From contig DLQQ01000035.1 of assembly GCA_002477625.1 (NCBI GenBank), positions 1 through 6,232 of the forward strand: a DNA stretch of 6,232 bases, read 5' to 3'. This document shows, piece after piece, positions 1-5,501 of this stretch; within the stretch, counting starts at the first letter, position 1; each line of letters starts with the position of its first letter. The DNA is from Candidatus Arcticimaribacter sp. UBA7428. GTDB taxonomy: Bacteria > Bacteroidota > Bacteroidia > Flavobacteriales > Flavobacteriaceae. The notes beneath the pieces were generated by a model that worked only from the letters and a program-made list of their open reading frames with translations, was not told where the DNA came from and searched no databases. A program made the position numbers and the translations under genes.

Positions 1-1
1 A

Positions 2-655
2 GAACATTTTTTAGTCGATTTGATTTTAGATCAAGCGAGTAGTAAAGGAACGGGAATGTGGTCCAGTTCGGCTGCCTTATCCTTAGGGTCCGTCAATACA
101 ATGATGTCTGCATCTGTTTTTGCTCGTTACCTCTCTTCCTTTAAAACACAGCGGATCGCTTTATCAGCAAGAAAGCCTAAGGCCAAAAAACATGTTGATA
201 TTGATGTAAAATCACTAATTGAAGCCTATCGCTTTGCTCGGATTGTGAATCATATTCAAGGTTTTAATCTGATTGGAAACGCTTCTCAACAATACGGTTG
301 GGAATACAACCCTTCAGAAACAGCTCGTATATGGACTCAGGGATGTATCATTCGTTCGCGTTTAATGGAAACACTCGTTCACAGCTTTAAAACAGAAAAA
401 TCACTGCTTAACAATACGGCTGTTTTAGATTTACTAAAAGAAAACGAGGCGGGTGCTGCCGCTATTATCCATCACGGAGTCGATCAAAAAATTCCTTTAG
501 CGTGTTATTCTTCGGCATATAATTATTGGATTGCGATGTGCAGTGAAACCCTTCCAGCGAATCTCATTCAAGCTCAACGCGACTTTTTTGGAGCGCATAC
601 CTACCGTCGTGTAGACAAAGCTTTTGAACAAACATTTCACACCCAATGGCAATAA
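2..655 (+). CDS. gnd: 6-phosphogluconate dehydrogenase, decarboxylating (C-terminal part, cut by window start)
   Basis: This enzyme converts 6-phosphogluconate to ribulose 5-phosphate and CO2, with reduction of NAD(P)+, in the oxidative pentose phosphate pathway in the cytoplasm. The reading frame is already open at base 2, so the 217 codons seen are the C-terminal all-helical domain. The N-terminal Rossmann domain and the catalytic Lys/Glu lie upstream of the window. Visible family motifs are KGTGxW (fragment residues 15-20), FARYLSS (40-46), IWTQGCIIRS, and QAQRDFFGAHTY near the end. By alignment with the well-studied sheep enzyme, K15, R42, R193 and H199 match the substrate-binding K260, R287, R446 and H452. 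The spacing of 27 residues between the first two and 6 between the last two is kept. The protein ends in FHTQWQ, close to the usual family end, so the 3' end is intact. In many bacteria gnd sits beside zwf and pgl; that cannot be tested here. Confidence 0.96.
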   Translation, partial: EHFLVDLILDQASSKGTGMWSSSAALSLGSVNTMMSASVFARYLSSFKTQRIALSARKPKAKKHVDIDVKSLIEAYRFARIVNHIQGFNLIGNASQQYGWEYNPSETARIWTQGCIIRSRLMETLVHSFKTEKSLLNNTAVLDLLKENEAGAAAIIHHGVDQKIPLACYSSAYNYWIAMCSETLPANLIQAQRDFFGAHTYRRVDKAFEQTFHTQWQ

Positions 656-656
656 T

Positions 657-893
657 ATGATTGACTATTCGCTTCTTATCGGGCTAAGCCTCTTGGGGGT
701 TTTAATCTTACAATTTAAGTTTCAATCTTTTCAAGCCTTGCTTAGTAACGCTCTTGGTTCATCAGAAAAAAGTACTTTTAACGCAAACGGGCTTCGCTAT
801 GGTCCTTGTGCTTTCTTAATTTGTTTAAAAAATGATCATGAAAAAAATCGTTCTTCTTTGCCTTATTGTACTCACTTCTTGTCAAGAGCGTAA
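657..893 (+). CDS. Doubtful small ORF with one hydrophobic segment
   Basis: An ATG one base after the gnd stop opens a frame of 78 codons. The first 20 or so residues (MIDYSLLIGLSLLGVLILQF) look like a membrane anchor or signal sequence. The rest (KFQSFQALLSNALGSSEKS and onward) matches no family I recognise. Its last 62 bases overlap the start of the cyclophilin gene in another frame, where the composition fits the cyclophilin frame. At best the N-terminal part is therefore a real small membrane protein or the remnant of a longer one. There is no clear ribosome binding site, although that is normal in this group. The alternative is that 656-831 is simply a non-coding spacer carrying the promoter of the downstream operon. 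Confidence 0.25.
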   Translation: MIDYSLLIGLSLLGVLILQFKFQSFQALLSNALGSSEKSTFNANGLRYGPCAFLICLKNDHEKNRSSLPYCTHFLSRA

Positions 894-1434
894 AGAAAGA
901 ACCTACCCTATCGGTCATATAGAAACTCCTTTGGGAGCCCTCTCCTTTTGGCTCTATGAAGAAACCCCTTTGCATCGAGCTAGTTTTATAGAATTGGCAC
1001 AAGCACAGTATTGGGATGATTTGAGTTTTAATCGAGTGATTGAAAACTTTGTCGTTCAAGGAGGTTGCCCAGACACGCCCGAAGGCTTCGGCCCTTCTGA
1101 TTATTTGATTGAACCGGAGTTTGTACCAGAAATCAAACACCTTTATGGCGCAGTTGGAATGGGGCGTGATGATAATCCGGGAAAGCTATCGGCGGGTTGT
1201 CAGTTTTACCTTGTTCATGATGCGCTTGGGATAGCCCGTTTGGATCAGAAATACACCGTCTTCGGTCAGGTATTTAAAGGGTTGGATGTTTTGAATAGCA
1301 TTGCTACACTCCCAATAGATTCACTAGATGCTCCGCTGGAGCGGGTGCCTTTGAAAGTTCGGGTACTTCAATTGAATAAAAAAGAATTAGAGGCCCTAGG
1401 AGGTGCTCAATTCCTTGAGGACATTAATCAATAA
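832..1434 (+). CDS. Cyclophilin-type peptidyl-prolyl cis-trans isomerase, lipoprotein
   Basis: The enzyme catalyses cis-trans isomerisation of X-Pro bonds and so assists folding of exported proteins. Residues 1-17 form a lipoprotein signal: M-K-K, a hydrophobic stretch, then the lipobox L-T-S-C with C17 as the predicted lipidated residue. The mature protein is thus membrane-anchored, facing the periplasm or outside. The cyclophilin domain spans about 27-182. FNRVIENFVVQGG (66-78) holds the catalytic Arg (R68) plus F73 and Q76; SAGCQFYLV (120-128) and LDQKYTVFG (137-145) follow. Compared with human CypA, M61 is V74, F113 is Y126, W121 is R136 and H126 is Y141, so cyclosporin binding is probably weak. 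At 200 residues it has the usual length for a bacterial secreted form. Two starts are possible, ATG at 832 or at 838; 838 gives the cleaner MKK signal start. It is the first gene of a likely four-gene operon, 19 bases before the M20 peptidase gene. Confidence 0.93.
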   Translation: MIMKKIVLLCLIVLTSCQERKERTYPIGHIETPLGALSFWLYEETPLHRASFIELAQAQYWDDLSFNRVIENFVVQGGCPDTPEGFGPSDYLIEPEFVPEIKHLYGAVGMGRDDNPGKLSAGCQFYLVHDALGIARLDQKYTVFGQVFKGLDVLNSIATLPIDSLDAPLERVPLKVRVLQLNKKELEALGGAQFLEDINQ

Positions 1435-1453
1435 TATTACTGTAAAAACCCTT

Positions 1454-2965
1454 ATGAAAAAAACGATTTGCCTTCTTGCCTTACTGCTATTAGCTCCTTT
1501 CTTTTCAGGGGCTCAGAATTTAAAAACCTTGGATCGTATTGCAGAACAATACGCTCAAAAAACATTTCCTCTTTTGCTGTCTTTTTTGAGGCTTCCCAAC
1601 GATGCCAATAAGCCTTTGGCTTATGAAGCCAATATGCTTTGGAGCGAAAACGAATTTCAAGGCCGCGGTTTTAAAACAACGCGAATCAATACAGCAGCTG
1701 CACCCTTACTGCTTGCCGAAAAAGTTCTTGATCCTGATCTAAAAACAGTACTGTTTTATGTCCACGTAGACGGTCAACCGGTTGATCCTAGTCAATGGGA
1801 ACAAGAAAACCCTTACGAAGCTGTGGTTAAAAAACAAAATGATAAGGGACAATGGAAAACTCTTCCTTGGGATAGTTTAGTAAAATATGAAGACGACTGG
1901 CGCATTTATGCCCGATCTGCAAGTGATGCAAAAGGTCCGGTAATCATGTTTCTAGCAGCCCTTGATGCAATCAAAGAGTTGGGTAAAAGCCCCAACTTTA
2001 ACCTGAAGATAATTATCGATTTTGAAGAAGAGTTAGGTTCGCCAAACCTTCCGCTGGCAGTTCTCGAAAACAAAGTTCTTTTAAAAGCAGACAACCTGGT
2101 TATTTTCGATGGCCCACAGCATCGATCCAACCAGCCAACCCTATCCTTTGGGGCAAGAGGAATTGCAACTGCTCAACTCACAACCTATGGCCCAATTGTT
2201 CCTCAACACAGTGGTCACTTCGGGAATTACGTTCCAAACCCAGCGCTCCGTTTGTCGCGTTTGTTGGCTTCAATGAAAGGCGAGGACGGAAAAGTTATTA
2301 TCCCTGGGTTTTATGATGGTATTGTTATCGACTTGGAAACTGAAAATACATTGAAGAGTACGCCTTTCGACAAGGAAGGCTTTATGGATGCAGTTCAAAT
2401 TGCAGCTACAGATCAGGTGGGTTCTTATTATCACGAATCCATACAATTCCCTTCACTCAATATCCGAGGCATGCAGTCAGGAGAAATTAATGAAAAAGCA
2501 CGGACGATTATTCCCGCATGGGCGAAGGCAGAAATTGATGTACGCTTGGTTTTAGAGTCCAATCCAGAGCGCCTTTTAAGGCTCATAAAAGAACACATTG
2601 AAAAGCAAGGGTACTATGTTATTGATCGTGTTCCTACTAAAGAGGAGCGTCTTACCTACCCCAAAATAGCAACCTATAAAGCTACCGTTTCTTACCAATC
2701 GTTTAGAACGCCTTTTGATTCTAAAATTGGTGTTTGGCTAACCAAGTCCATGAAAAGGGCTTTTGACAAGGAGCCTATCCGAATCCGAATGAGCGGAGGT
2801 TCAATTCCAATTTCTCCTTTTGTTCTTACGCTTGGTATTCCTGCTGTTGCAGTTCCAACAGTAAACCCTGATAACAACCAACACAGTCCAAACGAAAACA
2901 TTCGCCTTGGAAATTATCGCGATGGTATCAAAACCATGATTGCCCTTTTAACTGAAAAGCTTTAA
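1454..2965 (+). CDS. Secreted M20-family metallopeptidase (dipeptidase-like)
   Basis: M20 peptidases are two-zinc exopeptidases that cleave dipeptides or release terminal amino acids. I chose ATG 1454 (503 residues) because it begins a clear signal peptide, M-K-K followed by a Leu-rich core, with likely cleavage at SGA|QN (after residue 20). The open frame reaches back to 1403, but that part overlaps the cyclophilin gene. Metal and catalytic residues by family pattern are H104 and D106 (HVDGQP), bridging D158 (SASDAKGP), general base E192 and metal ligand E193 (EEELGSP), D219 (IFDGP), and H477 (NQHSPNE). H252 in HSGHFG, at the start of the dimerisation/lid domain, matches the conserved lid His of carnosinase-type members, and MSGGSIPI near the C-terminus is a further M20 signature. 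All key residues are present, so it should be active in the periplasm. The substrate is not deducible; di- or oligopeptides are most likely. The next gene begins 8 bases downstream. Confidence 0.95.
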   Translation: MKKTICLLALLLLAPFFSGAQNLKTLDRIAEQYAQKTFPLLLSFLRLPNDANKPLAYEANMLWSENEFQGRGFKTTRINTAAAPLLLAEKVLDPDLKTVLFYVHVDGQPVDPSQWEQENPYEAVVKKQNDKGQWKTLPWDSLVKYEDDWRIYARSASDAKGPVIMFLAALDAIKELGKSPNFNLKIIIDFEEELGSPNLPLAVLENKVLLKADNLVIFDGPQHRSNQPTLSFGARGIATAQLTTYGPIVPQHSGHFGNYVPNPALRLSRLLASMKGEDGKVIIPGFYDGIVIDLETENTLKSTPFDKEGFMDAVQIAATDQVGSYYHESIQFPSLNIRGMQSGEINEKARTIIPAWAKAEIDVRLVLESNPERLLRLIKEHIEKQGYYVIDRVPTKEERLTYPKIATYKATVSYQSFRTPFDSKIGVWLTKSMKRAFDKEPIRIRMSGGSIPISPFVLTLGIPAVAVPTVNPDNNQHSPNENIRLGNYRDGIKTMIALLTEKL

Positions 2966-2973
2966 AAAAACAA

Positions 2974-3738
2974 ATGAAAATATATTATTCTGTTCTCCTG
3001 TTTCTAACCATTCTAATGAGTCCTTACAAAATTCTTGCTCAAGAATATCGTTATGCAACCTATGAAGAAGAGGGGCAATCCCTTCCCTATCGGATTTTGT
3101 TGCCTAAAAATTATTCTGCAAAAAAGAACTATCCCTTACTTGTTTTCCTCCACGGATCTGGAGAACGAGGAAACGACAATGAACTCCAATTGGTTCACGG
3201 GAGTAGCCTTTTTTTAGACTCAGAATTTCGTAAAAATAATCCTGCAATTATTGTATTTCCTCAGTGTTCAAAAAACGCATATTGGGCAACAACAAGTCGA
3301 ACTGATACTGGCTTTTCGTATGTAAAAAAGCCTAAAAATAACCCTATGCTCGATTTGGTTGAAGGCATGATGGATCACATCAAGGACAACTATGGTGTCG
3401 ACAAAGAGCGCATCTATGTCGGTGGCTTGTCTATGGGGGGTATGGGAACCTTTGAATTGGTTTATAGAAACCCTCGGATGTTTGCTGCAGCTTTTGCAAT
3501 TTGTGGGGGAGCAAACCCCAAAATTGCTAGAAAAATTCGACGCCCCGTTTGGCGTATCGACCACGGGGACGCGGACCAAGTTGTAGCGATCGATCATTCA
3601 AAAAAAATGGTTTCAGCCCTGCTTAAAAAAAGAGCTTCTGTAATTTATAATTGGTATCCTGGAGTGAACCATAACAGTTGGGATACTGTTTTTGGAGATC
3701 CCGAATTCCTGCCTTGGCTTTTTGCCCAAAAAAAATAA
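2974..3738 (+). CDS. Secreted alpha/beta-hydrolase, predicted peptidase/PHB-depolymerase-like esterase
   Basis: This serine hydrolase belongs to the group often annotated as predicted peptidase (COG4099-like), prolyl-oligopeptidase-like or phospholipase/carboxylesterase. A signal peptide covers residues 1-22, with likely cleavage at ILA|QEY. The oxyanion-hole region FLHGSGERG is at 58-66. The nucleophile elbow GLSMGG (151-156) gives S153, the acid is D201 in HGDADQVV, and the catalytic His is H233 in GVNHNSWD. The triad is thus complete and in the right order. At 254 residues it is a bare catalytic domain with no carbohydrate-binding or sorting module. It lies 8 bases after the M20 peptidase and 1 base before the acetyltransferase, so the three are surely co-transcribed. 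Ester or peptide bonds in a periplasmic or extracellular substrate are plausible targets, but none can be named from sequence. The gene ends in an A8 tract just before the stop codon. Confidence 0.9.
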   Translation: MKIYYSVLLFLTILMSPYKILAQEYRYATYEEEGQSLPYRILLPKNYSAKKNYPLLVFLHGSGERGNDNELQLVHGSSLFLDSEFRKNNPAIIVFPQCSKNAYWATTSRTDTGFSYVKKPKNNPMLDLVEGMMDHIKDNYGVDKERIYVGGLSMGGMGTFELVYRNPRMFAAAFAICGGANPKIARKIRRPVWRIDHGDADQVVAIDHSKKMVSALLKKRASVIYNWYPGVNHNSWDTVFGDPEFLPWLFAQKK

Positions 3739-3739
3739 C

Positions 3740-4189
3740 ATGTTGTTGCTGAGAACCGATCACAATCATACTGATTTTAAAGCTTTAGTTGAAACACTAA
3801 ACCAAGAACTGTGCGTTCGTGATGGGGAAGACCACGCCTTTTACAACCAATTTAATGGGATTGAAAGCTTGGGTCATGTCGTCCTTGCCTATGAAGGTGA
3901 TATCGCTGTTGGCTGTGGTGCTTTTAAATTTTTTGAAGTTGGTACGGTCGAACTCAAACGCATGTATACCCCGCCTATTGGTCGTAAAAAAGGAACCGCA
4001 ACGCTGGTATTAAAGGAGCTAGAAGCCTGGGCGAAAGAACTTGGAAACAAACGTTGCGTTTTAGAAACGGGTAAAAACCTCCCCGAAGCAGTCGCCCTAT
4101 ATAGCAAATCTGGATACCGCCGTATTCCGAATTACGAACCCTATTTGACTACCGATAATAGCATTTGCTTTCAAAAAACATTAAATTGA
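3740..4189 (+). CDS. GNAT-family N-acetyltransferase
   Basis: This cytoplasmic enzyme transfers an acetyl group from acetyl-CoA to an amine; the acceptor is unknown. ATG 3740 (149 residues) is preferred because it follows the preceding stop by one base (TAAcATG). The frame stays open back to 3692, but that stretch lies inside the hydrolase gene. The acetyl-CoA-binding motif A is ELKRMYTPPIGRKKGTATLV (71-90), where GRKKGTA (81-87) corresponds to the Q/R-x-x-G-x-G/A loop. Motif B is ALYSKSGYRRI (119-129), the usual 'YxxxGF' helix end. Length and motif order fit single-domain GNATs of about 150 residues. It is the last gene of the cyclophilin-M20-hydrolase operon, and unlike the other three it has no export signal. 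Translation is probably coupled to the upstream stop by re-initiation. Confidence 0.92.
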   Translation: MLLLRTDHNHTDFKALVETLNQELCVRDGEDHAFYNQFNGIESLGHVVLAYEGDIAVGCGAFKFFEVGTVELKRMYTPPIGRKKGTATLVLKELEAWAKELGNKRCVLETGKNLPEAVALYSKSGYRRIPNYEPYLTTDNSICFQKTLN

Positions 4190-4303
4190 AACTTTGTGTC
4201 ACCACTCAGCATCTTTTTGAAGCTCAAAAAAGAACCCTTCACCTCCCTAAAATTGGGAAAAGCCTTTCGCTTTAAGACCTCTTTTGTTGGGACGAAATTC
4301 CTT

Positions 4304-4333
4304 TTGCACCTTTATCTTTATCCCTTATCTTTA
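4304..4333 (+). promoter_or_regulatory. Candidate Bacteroidota-type promoter for the PhnA-domain gene
   Basis: TTG at 4304-4306 (within TTTTG) and TATCTTTA at 4326-4333 are separated by 19 bases. They resemble the flavobacterial consensus TTG-N17 to 20-TAnnTTTG, with only the last G of the -7 box replaced by A. Transcription would start near 4339-4341, leaving a leader of about 10 bases before ATG 4349. A second copy of the same -7-like octamer lies at 4313-4320, with a less suitable TTG upstream (4287-4289, gap 23). No start site has been measured. Confidence 0.45.
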
Positions 4334-4335
4334 TC
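4312..4335 (+). repeat. 11-bp tandem direct repeat in the promoter region
   Basis: The 11-mer TTATCTTTATC occurs exactly at 4312-4322 and again at 4325-4335, a period of 13 bases. Each copy contains the -7-like octamer TATCTTTA. It may be a local duplication that created alternative -7 boxes, or simply low-complexity pyrimidine-rich DNA. The rest of 4190-4348 holds no gene: an open frame from 4196 (51 codons before ATG 4349) lacks cysteines and looks non-coding. Confidence 0.6.
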
Positions 4336-4348
4336 AAAAAAGAGCTCT

Positions 4349-4555
4349 ATGGATGTAAAAGATGCCAACGGAAACATATTAAATGAAGGAGATACGGTAA
4401 AACTAACCAAAGATCTAAAACTCAAAGGAACCTCAACAACGATCAAAAGAGGAACAACCGTAAAAAACATTCGTTTGACCGATCATGCAGATGAAATTGA
4501 TTGCAGATTCAACAAAATGAACATTATTTTACGAACTGAATTTGTCAAAAAATAA
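4349..4555 (+). CDS. Stand-alone PhnA/YjdM C-terminal domain protein
   Basis: The 68-residue product matches the C-terminal domain of E. coli YjdM (formerly PhnA). It begins MDVKDANGNILNEGDTV and continues with KDLKLKGTSTTIKRGTTVKN, IRLTDHADEIDC, and the end LRTEFVKK. YjdM itself is about 110 residues and carries an N-terminal zinc ribbon with Cys pairs, which is absent here. The upstream in-frame extension (4196-4348) contains no Cys codon, so a missed start does not restore it. ATG 4349 fits the domain start exactly. Despite the historic name (alkylphosphonate uptake), the family's biochemical role is not established. The name should not be read as evidence of phosphonate use, and no phn genes are near. 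The beta-rich small domain may bind nucleic acid or protein. The gene stands alone between two short spacers and probably has its own promoter. Confidence 0.9.
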   Translation: MDVKDANGNILNEGDTVKLTKDLKLKGTSTTIKRGTTVKNIRLTDHADEIDCRFNKMNIILRTEFVKK

Positions 4556-4611
4556 GTTTTCTGTCCACTCCTATCCTCCCTTTTTTCGTTCTCTTTTTCA
4601 AATAATTTCTG

Positions 4612-4619
4612 TATATTTC
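4612..4619 (+). promoter_or_regulatory. Possible -7 box for the stress protein-SulP unit
   Basis: TATATTTC at 4612-4619 differs from TAnnTTTG only in the last base. It ends 15 bases before the GTG start at 4635, the same distance as the -7 box to ATG in the PhnA-domain gene. No convincing TTG lies at the expected -33 distance; the nearest is TTC around 4589-4591. The 79-base spacer 4556-4634 is pyrimidine-rich and shows no hairpin that would serve as a terminator for the upstream gene. Confidence 0.3.
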
Positions 4620-4634
4620 AAAAAATGCAACTAA

Positions 4635-5501
4635 GTGAACAACGCGCCTTTCAATAAAATTTTAATCGGTTTTGCCTTTTCGCCCAACCTCAAAGCAAAT
4701 GTCTTTGAAGCGATGCGGTTGGCTGATTTTTTAAATGCCCACCTGTACTTTCTTCATGTGGGGTCAAAATCGCCTGCAAAAGCAAAAACATTTACTGAAA
4801 TTTTAGAAGAGTCTCCTGTTCAGCCCCAACACCTTTCAGTGCTTTGGGAAGAGGGGGAGCCCGTTGAAACCATAAATGAACAGTGCAAGAAAAACAAGAT
4901 AGATTTACTCTTGCTCGGAGCAATGCAACGAGAAAATATGTTGAAATTCTATATGGGCTCAATTGCCCGTAAACTCACTCGAAACGCCCCCTGTTCCGTT
5001 TTATTAATGATTAAACCTTCTGTAATTCGAAAGGCATCACAGCATGTAGTCGTAAACGCTTTCGAAAGTCCAGAAACGGAAAATACAGTTCGTTCTGCCT
5101 TTCATTTTGCCCAAGCATTGGGTGCGTCAAAACTCACCTTGGTAGAAGAAATTAACCGCTCAGAAGTTGCCGAAGAGGCAGACGATGATCGCGGCTTGAG
5201 AAAGGTAACCCTTCGAAAAGAAAAATTAAAACGGCGTGAACTTTCACGTGTTCGAGAAATTTTAAGTCGTATTTCGGACTCTTTGAAAGAGAACATAAAG
5301 ATACACTCCCAAAATATTTTTGGAACCCGAGGATATTCTATTGGTCATTATGCCAAGGTTGTTCGAGCCGATTTACTCATAATGAACAGTGATGAAAAAA
5401 GAAAAGGTTTTCTAGAGCGTATTTTCCCAAAGGATCTAGAGCATATTTTATCCGAATTACCCACCGATGTTCTCATCATAAAAAGCAAACAAAATGGGTA
5501 A
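4635..5501 (+). CDS. Tandem-domain universal stress protein (UspA family), diverged
   Basis: The 288-residue cytoplasmic protein has two Usp domains. The first covers about 7-127. It starts KILIGFAFSPN and ends LLLLGAMQREN...FYMGSIARKLTRNAPCSVLLMI; G95, G108 and S109 keep the spacing of the ATP-binding motif G-x2-G-x9-G-S/T, but its second Gly is Q98. The second covers about 137-284. It starts HVVVNAFESPE and ends DVLIIK; there the motif is lost, with N251 in place of the first Gly and F264-P265 at the Gly-Ser position. The Asp near the end of strand 1 is A14 and F143. A charged Lys/Arg/Glu-rich helical stretch lies at 175-220. The start is GTG: an in-frame TAA lies directly before it, and the next Met (M27) would remove the first strand. 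The end overlaps the SulP gene by 8 bases, so translation is probably coupled. A role in regulating the transporter is inferred from this arrangement, not shown. Confidence 0.9.
   Translation: MNNAPFNKILIGFAFSPNLKANVFEAMRLADFLNAHLYFLHVGSKSPAKAKTFTEILEESPVQPQHLSVLWEEGEPVETINEQCKKNKIDLLLLGAMQRENMLKFYMGSIARKLTRNAPCSVLLMIKPSVIRKASQHVVVNAFESPETENTVRSAFHFAQALGASKLTLVEEINRSEVAEEADDDRGLRKVTLRKEKLKRRELSRVREILSRISDSLKENIKIHSQNIFGTRGYSIGHYAKVVRADLLIMNSDEKRKGFLERIFPKDLEHILSELPTDVLIIKSKQNG

Noticed and set aside
793..823. Promoter-like TTC-N20-TTAATTTG before the cyclophilin gene
   Set aside because: The -7-like box has a mismatch at the important second base and there is no TTG at -33. The 14-base distance to ATG 838 is suggestive, but not enough to list as a feature.
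778..1140. 120-codon open frame on the minus strand
   Set aside because: It is antisense to the well-supported cyclophilin gene, has no recognisable domain, and looks like a by-product of that gene's codon pattern.
1906..2901. Two short minus-strand frames (1906-2130 and 2692-2901) inside the M20 gene
   Set aside because: They are antisense to conserved M20 motifs and show no domain or start signal of their own.
3268..3597. 109-codon minus-strand frame and the 64-codon plus-strand frame at 3392-3586
   Set aside because: Both lie wholly inside the hydrolase gene, which has an intact catalytic triad in its own frame.
4210..4273. Hairpins as terminator of the operon: AGCATC-ttttt-GAAGCT and AAAGC-ctttc-GCTTT
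   Set aside because: The stems are 5-6 bp, AT-rich or mismatched, and not followed by a T-run, so they do not qualify as intrinsic terminators.
4196..4348. Upstream extension of the PhnA-domain frame (51 codons)
   Set aside because: It matches nothing in the PhnA/YjdM family, has no zinc-ribbon cysteines, and contains the promoter-like elements. The domain begins precisely at ATG 4349.
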